From the NCBI RefSeq assembly GCF_002891435.1, contig NZ_POUC01000016.1:1-46074 (forward strand): a DNA stretch of 46,074 bases, written 5' to 3'. Position 1 is the stretch's first letter, and every line of letters begins with the position of its first letter. The notes beneath the pieces are model-generated. The model was not told the origin of the DNA. It saw nothing but the letters and a program-made list of their open reading frames with translations, and searched no databases. This stretch comes from Streptomyces cahuitamycinicus (GTDB lineage: Bacteria > Actinomycetota > Actinomycetes > Streptomycetales > Streptomycetaceae). This document shows, in pieces, positions 33,598-41,799 of this stretch. The position numbers and the translations under genes are program-made.

Positions 33598-34314
33598 TCA
33601 GGACCCCAGGTCGGTGAGGGGTTCGGAGCTGTCGATGAGGGCGCGGGCCACATCGGCCAGGCGCCGGTTGTGGGCGCGGGCGTAACCGCGCAGCGCGGTG
33701 AACGCCTGCTCCATGTCGATGCCCTGGCGTTCGGCGAGTTTCCCCTTGGCCTGTTCGATCAGAACCCGGCTGTTCAGCGCCGTCTGCAGTTGTTCGTTGA
33801 GCACCGTGCTGCGCTCAGCGGTGCGTTGTTGCAGCAGGCTGATGGTGGCGACGTCGGCCAACCCCTGGGCGACGGGTGTGGCGGCCGGGTCGAAGGGGCC
33901 GGGGGCGGTGCGGAAGAGGTTCAGGGCGCCGACGATCTCGTCCCGCAACCGCATGGGCAGGGCCTGGACCGCCCCGAACCCGCTGCGCTGGGCCGCCGCC
34001 GCGAAGCGCGGCCAGCGGGCGGTCGCCGTGCCGAGGTCGGGGACGATCACGGGTACGCCGGTGCGGAAGCACTCGAGGCAGGGGCCTTCGTCGTTCTGGA
34101 GCTGGAAGAGCTCCAGCAGGCGCACCCGTTCGTCGGAGGCGGCCATGACGCGGAGTTTGCCGTCCCGGTCGGCGAGCAGCACCCCGGCGGCGCTCGCATC
34201 GAGCATGTCGACACAGCGGTCGGTCAGCAGGCGCAGGAAATCGATGAGGTCGAAGTCGGCGACCAGATTGTCGGCCAGCTCGACGAAGGTCTTGGCCAGA
34301 AGCTGTTGATCCAT
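33598..34314 (-). CDS. GAF-ANTAR regulator 1
   Basis: A 238-residue protein. Residues about 15-150 form a GAF sensor (FLRLLTDRCVDMLDASAAGV, then LQNDEGPCLECFRTGVPVIV). Residues about 170-225 are ANTAR ([40 protein letters not shown]). It should bind hairpins in target RNAs after sensing a ligand. ATG 34314 is preferred over GTG 34323 because GAGGG lies 8 bases before it. It converges on the sigma-factor remnant with only a few bases between. Its ANTAR DNA is nearly duplicated at 44460-44670. Confidence 0.85.
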   Translation of the reverse strand: MDQQLLAKTFVELADNLVADFDLIDFLRLLTDRCVDMLDASAAGVLLADRDGKLRVMAASDERVRLLELFQLQNDEGPCLECFRTGVPVIVPDLGTATARWPRFAAAAQRSGFGAVQALPMRLRDEIVGALNLFRTAPGPFDPAATPVAQGLADVATISLLQQRTAERSTVLNEQLQTALNSRVLIEQAKGKLAERQGIDMEQAFTALRGYARAHNRRLADVARALIDSSEPLTDLGS

Positions 34315-34392
34315 CGTGGGCACCCTCGATTGAGACCAGTCCCTGCCCGAAGGGGCGGGAAGTACGGCACGTTCCTCGGCCCGGACCGAACG

Positions 34393-35154
34393 TCAGGTTT
34401 CCTCCTCGTCCTGATCCGGCTCCGCGTCCGGGGAGAAACGAAGCCGTCGGGCCACCACGTCGGCCGCCACGTCCGCGAGCCGGCGGCCCTGCGCATAGGC
34501 GTGGGCACGGAGCCGGACGAAGGCTTCTTCGATGCCGACTCCGAGCTGAACCGTGAGCATCCCGCTGGCCTGGTCGATCTCCGCTCGGTATGCGCCCAGG
34601 TCCTCGAAGCAGCCGTCCGGCATCGGCCCGCCGGTCGGTGCGCCCGTCTCGTCGATCCTTGTGTCGAGCAGGAGGAGCGTCGCGAGATCGGCGAACGCCA
34701 GTGCGTCGGCCAGTTCCTCCGTGTCCAGTACGGTCGGAATACTGGCGTACAGGTCCAGAACCCCCGGGCTGATCGCCCCCTTCTGCAGAGGGAGCGAGAA
34801 CACCGCGCGGGCTCCGGCTTCCAGGGCCGCATCGGCGAACACGGCCCAGTGGTCCTGAAGTCCGGTGGTGAGCAGATCGGGTGTCAGGACGGCCGAGCCG
34901 CGTGCAAAGGCGTCCACGCAGGGCCCCTCGCCCAGCGTGAGCTGGAGTTCTTCCAGTTGCTCGCTGATGTCGTCGGTGCTGCACAGCGGATGGCTCGCCG
35001 CGGTCCGGGACATCGCCGACAGCCCGGCCCCGCCGACCGGCAGCGCGGCCACGGCCGCGGTGCACACGTCGACCACGCTCACCCGGGCACCTCGTCGGAC
35101 CGCCTGCTCAGCCACCAGCATCCGAATGCGGGCCGACCGCCTGTCAGGCCCCAC
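34393..35154 (-). CDS. GAF-ANTAR regulator 2
   Basis: A 253-residue protein. The sensor half (VDVCTAAVAALPVGGAGLSA, LTLGEGPCVDAFARGSAVLT, GARAVFSLPLQ) is a GAF domain. The C-terminal ~60 residues (AEIDQASGMLTVQLGVGIEE, AHAYAQGRRLADVAADVV) are ANTAR. GTG 35154 fits an upstream GGAGG and overlaps the stop of the GNAT-like gene, suggesting coupling; nearby in-frame GTG codons cannot be excluded. Confidence 0.8.
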   Translation of the reverse strand: MGPDRRSARIRMLVAEQAVRRGARVSVVDVCTAAVAALPVGGAGLSAMSRTAASHPLCSTDDISEQLEELQLTLGEGPCVDAFARGSAVLTPDLLTTGLQDHWAVFADAALEAGARAVFSLPLQKGAISPGVLDLYASIPTVLDTEELADALAFADLATLLLLDTRIDETGAPTGGPMPDGCFEDLGAYRAEIDQASGMLTVQLGVGIEEAFVRLRAHAYAQGRRLADVAADVVARRLRFSPDAEPDQDEEET

Positions 35155-35728
35155 CGGGGCCACCGCCTCCAGACGTCGTGACAAGGCCCTCCAGCCTCGC
35201 CGTGGTGCGTTCCCCGAGGGGAAGTACCAGCGCACGGAACGTGGTGGCGCCCGCCGGCCTGCGAAGCTCTCCGATGTCCAGCCACCTCAAGGAGCGAAGC
35301 GCGGCGAGTGCCTGGCGATCGGCCCGGTCCATCAGGGTGACGCCGAGCGTTGCCTGATGGTCGGTCAGCAGCCGCTCCTGCACACGACGGGCGACTTCCC
35401 GGTCCTGCGGGTGCGGCCGGAGCAGGATGTCGGCGAACGCGAAGACGTTGCCGGACACGGCGAGTTGCTCGATGCTGCGCGGCAACGCTCCGTCGAAGCC
35501 GAGCCACCAGGAGCCGTCGCCGCCGACCGGGAATCCGAAGGCGCACCCCCTCAGGCTGTCCGTCTCGGCGATCACCATGGCGAATCCCGGTCGGCGCAGA
35601 ACCACCAGATCCTCACGCAGGCCCTCCACCAGCCAACGGTTCAGCCGACGCAACCGCGCCGGAGCCATGGCTGAGGGCTCGCCGGCCCCCGGCTTGTGTG
35701 ACTGTCCCAGCCCGGGTTCGGCTGTCAT
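35144..35728 (-). CDS. GNAT-like acetyltransferase, shortened
   Basis: A 194-residue protein. RPGFAMVIAETDSLRGCAFG and SWWLGFDGALPRSIEQL, then LLRPHPQDREVARRVQERLL and TDHQATLGVTLMDRADRQAL resemble GNAT-fold proteins I associate with Streptomyces. The acetyl-CoA loop normally has the form Q..G.A; here it is QDREVA. The first ~50 residues look compressed, as if about 30 residues of the N-terminal helices were lost. Its ATG overlaps the STAS remnant's stop (ATGA at 35725-35728). Confidence 0.55.
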   Translation of the reverse strand: MTAEPGLGQSHKPGAGEPSAMAPARLRRLNRWLVEGLREDLVVLRRPGFAMVIAETDSLRGCAFGFPVGGDGSWWLGFDGALPRSIEQLAVSGNVFAFADILLRPHPQDREVARRVQERLLTDHQATLGVTLMDRADRQALAALRSLRWLDIGELRRPAGATTFRALVLPLGERTTARLEGLVTTSGGGGPGGA

Positions 35729-35841
35729 CGCGGATACGCGCACCAACGGTGCGCGGGCTCGAGGCCGGTCTCACCGGCCAGGGTGATCAGTGCTCGCCTG
35801 CCCCGGTCGTGCCGGTAGATGTTCAGCTGCGGAAGAGTCAT
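35725..35841 (-). pseudogene. STAS-domain anti-sigma antagonist, N-terminal remnant
   Basis: From ATG 35841 the frame reads TLPQLNIYRHDRGRRALITL followed by AGETGLEPA, the first strands of a STAS domain. A one-base shift would continue it as PLVRVS, the expected next segment. Instead it stops at 35725. The Ser-containing phosphorylation loop and the rest are missing. It is a remnant of the stress sigma-factor partner-switching network. Confidence 0.6.
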
Positions 35842-35909
35842 GAAGCCTCGGTTCATGGGGCCCGGCCACTCCTCGCACAGTCGATGGCCCGGTGACGGAA
35901 ACCGTCTGG

Positions 35910-36182
35910 TCACCTGGGGTGAGTGGTACGGATGCGGCGGCGCGGTGAGAAGCGGCCGCGGCCCCCGTCGCGGTGGTCCCGCCGCTCTCCGGTGGTCGGC
36001 GACTCGGACCGGTCCGGTCCCACCGGGGGCTGCGGTGTGCCGTGGCCGCGGCGGCCGGGCCGGGGGGCGCTGTACCGGTGCACGGCGATTCTGTCGGCGT
36101 GCTGGATGTTGAGCCGGTGGATCACGTATGCCGCCGCTGCGATGAGAACCACGAAGGCGGTGACTGTCAGGAAGGTGTTCAT
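35910..36182 (-). CDS. Small membrane protein with basic tail
   Basis: A 90-residue protein. MNTFLTVTAFVVLIAAAAYV is one membrane helix, followed by IHRLNIQHADRIAVHRYSAP and a disordered Arg/Pro-rich tail. The juxtamembrane motif LN.QH..RIA..RYS is shared with the larger protein at 43678-44229, so they are paralogues. ATG 36182 follows GAGGAG; an upstream in-frame start is less likely. Confidence 0.68.
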   Translation of the reverse strand: MNTFLTVTAFVVLIAAAAYVIHRLNIQHADRIAVHRYSAPRPGRRGHGTPQPPVGPDRSESPTTGERRDHRDGGRGRFSPRRRIRTTHPR

Positions 36183-36192
36183 GGCGGGCTCC

Positions 36193-36789
36193 TCACACAC
36201 CGATGATCAGGCGGCTGGCCCGACCGGGCGGACCGGTTTGTTCCGGAATGGCCGCGGACACCGCGAAGGCGTCGCCCTCGTACTCCCCCGCCTCGTCCGG
36301 GTCCCGTGGTTCGTCGGTCGCGGAGACGCCGTGCCGGGCCTCGTCCGCGGCGATGAGCGCGCTCGCTGTCAGTGGCGGGCCGGCGTAGTCGGACGCGGCA
36401 GCCATCAGACGGGCCGCCGACTCCGCGCCCGTCTCGGGCGGGATGATCAGCAGGTCCCAGCGTCCGGTGCCGTAGGAGAGCAGCAGCAGCTTGTGCGGGT
36501 CGATTTCCGGGGTGAACCAGCCGACCTTGACGATGTGGCCGTCCACGGGAACCTTGCGGGGGATGACCGGCCAGTGCTCCGGGTTGACGGTGATGCGGGT
36601 GATGCGGCCCCACAAGGGGTCCAACACGGCGGTGAGTGCCGGCAGTTCGCTCAGCAGATCCCGGGAGCGGGGCCACCAGGCGCCGTCCAGGAGCCCGCGG
36701 GACGTGCCCTCGGTCATCAGGGTGAGACGCGCGGCCGGGGCTGCGACGGGCTCGGGGTGCGGCATGGTGGGGTGCAAGGTCGCCGACAT
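36193..36789 (-). CDS. DUF5994-like protein
   Basis: A 198-residue soluble protein. LLDGAWWPRSRDLLSELPAL, then RITRITVNPEHWPVIPRKVP and YGTGRWDLLIIPPETG are hallmarks of the actinomycete family DUF5994. The C-terminal region is acidic and likely disordered. Function is unknown; it recurs in stress-gene clusters. The gap to the downstream membrane-protein gene is 10 bases, so the two are probably co-transcribed. Confidence 0.75.
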   Translation of the reverse strand: MSATLHPTMPHPEPVAAPAARLTLMTEGTSRGLLDGAWWPRSRDLLSELPALTAVLDPLWGRITRITVNPEHWPVIPRKVPVDGHIVKVGWFTPEIDPHKLLLLSYGTGRWDLLIIPPETGAESAARLMAAASDYAGPPLTASALIAADEARHGVSATDEPRDPDEAGEYEGDAFAVSAAIPEQTGPPGRASRLIIGV

Positions 36790-36936
36790 GATGCGGACCC
36801 GTCTCCGGGCCGCCTCTACGGCGGCCCGGGTTTCATCTTTCGCCGAGGACGACCCGGCGTCGAAGCCGGTGTGCGAAATGCCCTCGGTAATGTCCAGATT
36901 ACTCCGTGCTCCGCCGCAGCGCGGAGTAGTGGCTGC

Positions 36937-37284
36937 TTAGATGTGGAGCAGTCGCTGGATGATCTCCCGGTACTGCCTCATCGCGAGCCGGAGTTCCTCG
37001 GACTGCGTTCCCGGGTCCCGGTCCTGCCAGTCGGCGCGCAGGGAACGCCCCCGTTCCGCGAGGGCGTTCACGAGCTGGGCGGTGGCTTCGTCGTAGGCGC
37101 TCTCGGCCTCTTCCAGCGCCTCGCGCGGGGTGTCGGCGAAGGTGTTGAGTGCGTGCCGAAGGCGCAGGAGGATCTTGTCCCTTTCGGCCGCCGGGAGCAG
37201 TGGCTCCGGGCCTGGAGTGCGGCGCTCGGCGGGGCCCTGAGTCTGGCCCGCGGACTGCTGGGCGCGTGTCTGGTCGTACATCAT
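36937..37284 (-). CDS. Helical protein of unknown function
   Basis: A 115-residue protein. The first 30 residues are Gln/Pro-rich. The rest is helical and charged (ERDKILLRLRHALNTFADTP, EALEEAESAYDEATAQLVNA). ATG 37284 overlaps the stop of the CsbD-like gene (ATGA), so they are one operon. No enzyme motif is seen. Confidence 0.68.
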   Translation of the reverse strand: MMYDQTRAQQSAGQTQGPAERRTPGPEPLLPAAERDKILLRLRHALNTFADTPREALEEAESAYDEATAQLVNALAERGRSLRADWQDRDPGTQSEELRLAMRQYREIIQRLLHI

Positions 37285-37472
37285 CGAGGGCTGCTTCCGT
37301 CCCGCCTGAAGGCGTCCTTGGACTTCTCGACGGCCTGTTTCAGGCTTCCTGAGGCCCGGTCGATCCTCCCCCGGCGCTGCAGTCGCCTGTTGCGGGTGAC
37401 CCGGCCGAGCTCTTCCGTGATCCTGCCCTTCATCGTCTGCGCCTGGTTCCTGATGGCCCGTGAAACGGTCAT
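37281..37472 (-). CDS. CsbD-like stress protein
   Basis: A 63-residue protein: KGRITEELGRVTRNRRLQRR, GRIDRASGSLKQAVEKSKDA is the CsbD-like helix pair of general-stress proteins. ATG 37472 follows GAGGCAGGCC. It has a broken paralogue at 30601-30945. Confidence 0.72.
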   Translation of the reverse strand: MTVSRAIRNQAQTMKGRITEELGRVTRNRRLQRRGRIDRASGSLKQAVEKSKDAFRRDGSSPR

Positions 37473-37608
37473 GGCCTGCCTCGCTGTTGTCCTGTGCTTC
37501 GGGAGTTTTCCTAGTGTGGGGCCGCGAACTGCGGAAACGCCGGACGCTCCTGAACCGCTGTGTGCCGTCCGTGACCGCATGACTGCCGCCGATGGCTGCG
37601 GCACGTCT

Positions 37609-38652
37609 CTAGGCAGGGACGCGGGCATGCCGGAGTGGAGCTCCGGCCTGGTGGAGACTTGCGAGGGCCAGCCGGTACGAGGTGATCAGCCCGGTCTCCA
37701 CATAGTCCAGACCCAGTTCCTGGCAGTGGCGCCGCACGATGGTTCGGGCCCTGGGCAGGTTGGGGCTAGGCATGCTGGGGAACAGGTGGTGTTCGATCTG
37801 ATGGTTCAGCCCGCCCAGTGCGATGTCGGTGAACCTGCCGCCGCGCACGTTGCGTGAGGTGAGCACTTGGCGGCGGAGGAAGTCCGGGCGGTCTTCGCCG
37901 GTCAGGATCGGCATGCCTTTGTGGTTGGGCGCGAAGAGGGAGCCGAGGTAGACGCCGAACAGGCACTGGTGGACCGCGAGGAAGGCGATCGCCATGCCGG
38001 GCGGCAGCAGCCAGAGCAGGACGGTCAGGTACGCCGCGAAGTGCGCGAACAGCAGGGTGCCGTCGAGCGTTCGGTGCTTGAGTGAGCGATTGGCCAGCGC
38101 CTTCACGCTCGACACGTGCAGGTTGAAGCCCTCCAGCGTGAGGAGCGGGAAGAACAGGAAGGCTTGCCAGCGGCCGATCAGGCGGGGGAGACCCGTGGCG
38201 GCCCGGGCCTGGTCCTGGGACCAGACCAGCAGGTCGGGGTCGAGGTCGGGGTCGAGTTCCTCGTGGTTGGGGTTGGCGTGGTGGCGGGTGTGCTTGTCCT
38301 GCCACCATCCGTAGCCCATCCCGATACCGGCACCGGCGATCCGTCCGGACACCTCGCTGGCCCGGCGTCGCCGGAACACCTGGCGGTGGGCTGCGTCATG
38401 GGCGATCAGGGCGACCTGGCCGAAGACGACGGCCAGGAACCCGGCGACGGTCAGCGTCCACCAACTGTCGCCGACGAGCGCGACGGCGGCCCACCCACTG
38501 ACGTAGAGCCCGGCCACCACGGTGATCCGCAGTGCGTAATAGCCGGGACGGCGTCCCAGCAGGCCGGCATCAGCAATCTTTCTCGACAATCGGGCGAAGT
38601 CACTGCCGGACGTCTCCGAGGGCGGGGGGCGGACCGTGGTGTTTGTGGTCAT
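37609..38652 (-). CDS. Membrane fatty acid desaturase
   Basis: A 347-residue di-iron desaturase. The three His boxes are intact: HDAAH (residues 85-89), HTRHH (121-125) and HQIEHH (284-289, in LNHQIEHHLFPS). Four hydrophobic segments flank them. This arrangement, with a QIEHH third box, is that of front-end or linoleoyl-type acyl-lipid desaturases, but there is no cytochrome b5 domain, so electrons must come from a separate donor. It probably adjusts membrane fluidity under stress. Confidence 0.87.
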   Translation of the reverse strand: MTTNTTVRPPPSETSGSDFARLSRKIADAGLLGRRPGYYALRITVVAGLYVSGWAAVALVGDSWWTLTVAGFLAVVFGQVALIAHDAAHRQVFRRRRASEVSGRIAGAGIGMGYGWWQDKHTRHHANPNHEELDPDLDPDLLVWSQDQARAATGLPRLIGRWQAFLFFPLLTLEGFNLHVSSVKALANRSLKHRTLDGTLLFAHFAAYLTVLLWLLPPGMAIAFLAVHQCLFGVYLGSLFAPNHKGMPILTGEDRPDFLRRQVLTSRNVRGGRFTDIALGGLNHQIEHHLFPSMPSPNLPRARTIVRRHCQELGLDYVETGLITSYRLALASLHQAGAPLRHARVPA

Positions 38653-38998
38653 GTCGCTGAAGCTCTCTCCGAAGGAGGCAGATGGTCAGGCGCCGCCTCG
38701 GGAGTTGCTGAGACCGGGGCCACGGCAGGAATGCGCTTCCGCCGCCCCGGATGCACATCGCGCGACTGCGGAGCAAGGACGACGTCTGCTTCGTCTGTCG
38801 GCGGCAGCGCAGGCCCTCTGTCTGCGGCAGCGCAGGCCCTCTGTCTGCGGGTTCCCTGCCAGGCAGGTCTCACACCGTGGCAGGGAAGGGCTGGCGGAGC
38901 GGTCCGCGCACTTTCAGGGAGGAACCGGGGACGGCCGGTGAAGGGAGGCCGGCTGATCACTGAGGGGCACTCATCACGGTGACCGGCGAGGTCCGTGG
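38653..38998. other. Spacer with a 23-bp tandem repeat and a strong hairpin
   Basis: GCGGCAGCGCAGGCCCTCTGTCT is repeated exactly at 38801-38823 and 38824-38846. Immediately after, TTCCCTGCCA (38852-38861) pairs with TGGCAGGGAA (38878-38887). The spacer lies upstream of the desaturase and downstream of the next minus-strand gene. The hairpin may terminate that gene; the desaturase promoter must also be here. No gene seen. Confidence 0.6.
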
Positions 38999-39763
38999 TC
39001 AGGCCGCTGTTTCCGTGATGAGGACGGCGACGGTGGCCGGACCCGGGGTGTCAGTGGTGGCTGCCTCGGCTACCGCCTCCCGGACGGCGCGGGCGACTTT
39101 CAGTGGATGGTGTCCGGGGCCGACCGCGAGGTGAACCTCGATGTGTCGGCCGGGTGGATCATCATGGTCCTCCACCCTGACGGGGCGGCTGCCCAGCACG
39201 GTGGTGAGGCGGGCGACGCCCGGCACATCCGCTGCGACGTCCGCCAGCTCTCTGACGAGTCCCCGCATGGACCCTGTTCCGGTCACCGGGGGCGAGCTCC
39301 GCGGGGCCGCAGCTTCCGGCGTGGGCCTCATGGCCGTCGCTGCGGTCCGAGAAGTCACGCCTGCCTCCGGGACCTCACGGAGATCCGTTACGCGCATGTC
39401 AGCCGTCATCGTGGCCAGCCCGAGGCGTTCAGTAGCCGTGCCCAGCAGTGTGCTCCTCAATACGTCGGCGGTCTCCGGCAGCGGCCGCGCGAGGGATGCG
39501 GTGAAGGCGGCCTCGATGGTGAGCGGGCCAGGTGGTAGCGCGCTGGCCGGCGGACGGACGGCCGGCTCGGACACGGGTTGGAGCGGCGCCGACCCGATGC
39601 GCAGGGACTCCAGCCGGACACCGGGGACCTCGGCGGCAGTACGCCCGAGGGCCTGGACGGCCGCTTGCTCGGTGATCCACGTCCCGTCGTGGGGCCCGCC
39701 GAGCGGGAGCAGCCGGCTCAGGTCAAGCTGGCGTCGTCCTGCCTGCGTCCACGCCTCGGTCAC
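38999..39763 (-). CDS. Protein divergent from the Asp23 operon, unknown family
   Basis: A 254-residue Ala/Pro-rich protein. It begins TEAWTQAGRRQLDLSRLLPL, with two weakly similar parts: AAEVPGVRLESLRIGS and AADVPGVARLTTVLGS. The pattern V.GV.... with an adjacent IEVHLAVGPGHHPLKVARAV resembles Asp23-type domains (strand, then amphipathic helix), so it may be a diverged double Asp23 relative. GTG 39763 follows GGTGAGAGG; GTG 39787 is an alternative. It faces the Asp23 operon across a 200-base divergent promoter region. Confidence 0.6.
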   Translation of the reverse strand: MTEAWTQAGRRQLDLSRLLPLGGPHDGTWITEQAAVQALGRTAAEVPGVRLESLRIGSAPLQPVSEPAVRPPASALPPGPLTIEAAFTASLARPLPETADVLRSTLLGTATERLGLATMTADMRVTDLREVPEAGVTSRTAATAMRPTPEAAAPRSSPPVTGTGSMRGLVRELADVAADVPGVARLTTVLGSRPVRVEDHDDPPGRHIEVHLAVGPGHHPLKVARAVREAVAEAATTDTPGPATVAVLITETAA

Positions 39764-39891
39764 TGGCCTCTCACCCTTCTTCTCCACGGCCGCGGTTCTC
39801 TTCTCGCGGCGCCCTGCCCGGAGGGTCCGCGAGAGCTCGGGGAAGGGACCTCAGGTCACTCGTCGGACCGCTCCGCCTCACGCTCCATATC

Positions 39892-39920
39892 CGGTCAAAA
39901 GGTACTAAAAAGACTATAAT
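39892..39920 (+). promoter_or_regulatory. Promoter of the Asp23 operon
   Basis: TATAAT at 39915-39920 is an exact vegetative -10 hexamer in an AT-rich patch that stands out here. A -35 element is unclear (GGTCAA near 39892 has plausible spacing). It is 46 bases before the Asp23 ATG. Confidence 0.5.
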
Positions 39921-39965
39921 CCGAGTAATGAGTGCTCGGTGGCCTCGCGAGGGAGGAATATCGCG

Positions 39966-40400
39966 ATGACTGAAAACACCGGCGTCAGGCTCAGCGCTGC
40001 GCCCGGTTCTCGCGGCCGGACCACTGTCGCCGATGTGGTGGTGGAGAAGATCGCCGGAATGGCGGCACGGGACGTACGAGGCGTCTACGCCCTGGGCAGC
40101 GGATTCGCCCGCTCGATGGGATCCATGCGAGAGCGGATGCCCGGCGGCGGCAGTGGCAAGTCCGCCACGCGCGGGGTCAGTGTCGAGGTTGGAGAGCTGC
40201 AGGCGGCCATCGATCTGGAGATCGTCGTCGAGTACGGCGTCTCGATCACGGACGTGGCCGCGGCGGTGAGGGAGAACGTGATCGCCGCGGTGGAGCGGAT
40301 GGCGGGTCGGGAAGTCGTGGAAGTCAACCTCATGGTCAGCGACGTGAAGTTGCCGGATGACGAGGAGGGCGAAGGGGAGGAGCGGCGGCGAATTCAGTAG
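39966..40400 (+). CDS. Asp23/Gls24 envelope stress protein
   Basis: A 144-residue Asp23 protein: VADVVVEKIAGMAARDVRGV near the start and the strand-helix AIDLEIVVEYGVSITDVAAA, then VREVNLMVSDVKLP-like end (EVVEVNLMVSDVKLP). Asp23 proteins are abundant, soluble and attach to the membrane through AmaP, encoded last in this operon. ATG 39966 follows GAGGGAGGAA. Confidence 0.88.
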   Translation: MTENTGVRLSAAPGSRGRTTVADVVVEKIAGMAARDVRGVYALGSGFARSMGSMRERMPGGGSGKSATRGVSVEVGELQAAIDLEIVVEYGVSITDVAAAVRENVIAAVERMAGREVVEVNLMVSDVKLPDDEEGEGEERRRIQ

Positions 40401-40436
40401 CCGGGGCGGCAGCCCGCTTGAGTGAAGGAGCGCGTG

Positions 40437-40664
40437 ATGAGCAGGGCCGTGGTGGGCTTGATGGCCGGAATGGCGCTGGGTTTCGCCGCGTATTTCGGTG
40501 ACTTCTGGGCTTTCCTGCTGGTGCTGGGGCTGGGCCTCGTCGGTCTCGTCATCGGACGGTTCATGGAGGGTGATCTCGAACCGGGCGACTTCGTGCGCCG
40601 CCGGGACCGGCAGGATCGGATCCGCGACGACCGGCGACAGGCTCGGGGAGACTGGCGGCGGTGA
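40437..40664 (+). CDS. DUF2273-like small membrane protein
   Basis: A 75-residue protein with two hydrophobic segments (AVVGLMAGMALGFAAYFGDF and FLLVLGLGLVGLVIGRFMEG) and a basic Arg/Asp tail. Size and position between two Asp23 genes fit DUF2273. ATG 40437 is directly preceded by GAAGGAG. Its stop overlaps the next GTG. Confidence 0.78.
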   Translation: MSRAVVGLMAGMALGFAAYFGDFWAFLLVLGLGLVGLVIGRFMEGDLEPGDFVRRRDRQDRIRDDRRQARGDWRR

Positions 40665-41104
40665 GCGGGGAAGTCGATGAGCGTCCGGGCGTCCCCCGCG
40701 GGGAGCGAGGGGCGACCGCCGTGACCGACCGGGTCGTCGCGAAGATCGCGGCCCGGGTGGCGCGTGAGGCGCTGAGCCGGTTCGCCGAGTCGGTCGGCCA
40801 CGTACCACCCGGCCGCCGAACGCCACACGTGAGCACATCCGTACGGCGTGCACCGGAACGGACCAACGCAGGACGGGACGCCGAGGCCGCCGGACGGCCA
40901 GCGGTGCTCGGCGAGGCACGGCTGCACATCACCGTCGAACTCGGCTATCCGTCCGACATCGGGGCGCAGTGCGCCGCGGTGCGCCGGGAGGTTACCGAAC
41001 GGATCAGGGCATGGGCCGGCATGGAGGTGTCCGACCTCGCGGTATCGGTCGAGCAACTGCACTCGGCGCATACGCGGCACACGGACCGGGAGAGGGTGAG
41101 ATGA
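40661..41104 (+). CDS. Second Asp23-family protein
   Basis: A 147-residue protein. TDRVVAKIAARVAREALSRF and ITVELGYPSDIGAQCAAVRR, then EVSDLAVSVEQLHS reproduce the Asp23 core. A ~40-residue polar insertion lies between the helix and the strands. GTG 40661 and the stop at 41104 overlap both neighbours by 4 bases. Confidence 0.82.
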   Translation: MSGEVDERPGVPRGERGATAVTDRVVAKIAARVAREALSRFAESVGHVPPGRRTPHVSTSVRRAPERTNAGRDAEAAGRPAVLGEARLHITVELGYPSDIGAQCAAVRREVTERIRAWAGMEVSDLAVSVEQLHSAHTRHTDRERVR

Positions 41105-41790
41105 GCGTGAACACCTCACGGCAGCCGGCCGGTGCCAGTGACCTCTCCTCCGATCCGGGACAGGCGGCTCCGTCCGCCGACGGCACCCCGGGGGCGGCCG
41201 AGGGCGCTAGGAAGGTGATCGACGGATCAGGCCGGTCGGCGCACCGTTTCTGGTCGTCGCGGCGGATTCCCGCGGCCTTGGCAGCCCTGCTGTCCGCCGC
41301 GGCCGTCGGATTTCTCCTGTATGACGTGGTCGCGGTGCGGGCAGGCCGGAATGCGATGCGCTGGCGGCGGCGGCTCGCCGAGGAACTGGCCACTCGGCCC
41401 CTGGACGACGTCTGGATGATCGTCGGGGCCGCGGTGGCGATGGCCCTCGGCCTGTGGCTCTTCCTGCTGGCGGTGACGCCGGGACTGCGCCGGCTGCTGC
41501 CCATGCGGCGGCCCACCGGTATCCCTGGGACAGAGGACGTCCGAGCCGGGCTCGACCGCCGTGCGGCCGCCCTGGTTCTGCGCGACCGGGCCATGCACGT
41601 GCCCGGTGTCCAGTCGGCACAGGTCGATGTCGGCCGCCGGAAGGTCAAAGCCCGGGCACGGGCACATTTCCGCGATCTTGAGGAGGTCCGCGCGGACCTG
41701 GACGCCGAGCTGGGCGAAGCCGTGACGTCCTTGGGCCTGGCCCGGCAACCCACACTGGCCGTGCGCGTCCGGCGCCCCAAGAAGGGCTGA
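41101..41790 (+). CDS. DUF6286-like membrane protein
   Basis: A 229-residue protein. A polar N-terminus (to about 50) is followed by two membrane helices (IPAALAALLSAAAVGFLLYD, VAMALGLWLFLLAVTPGLRR). The C-terminal part, VPGVQSAQVDVGRRKVKARA, has the V.GV..A.V form of an Asp23-like domain. This matches proteins annotated DUF6286 in actinomycete Asp23 operons. ATG 41101 overlaps the preceding stop. Confidence 0.75.
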   Translation: MSVNTSRQPAGASDLSSDPGQAAPSADGTPGAAEGARKVIDGSGRSAHRFWSSRRIPAALAALLSAAAVGFLLYDVVAVRAGRNAMRWRRRLAEELATRPLDDVWMIVGAAVAMALGLWLFLLAVTPGLRRLLPMRRPTGIPGTEDVRAGLDRRAAALVLRDRAMHVPGVQSAQVDVGRRKVKARARAHFRDLEEVRADLDAELGEAVTSLGLARQPTLAVRVRRPKKG

Positions 41791-41799
41791 GGTGATCCG

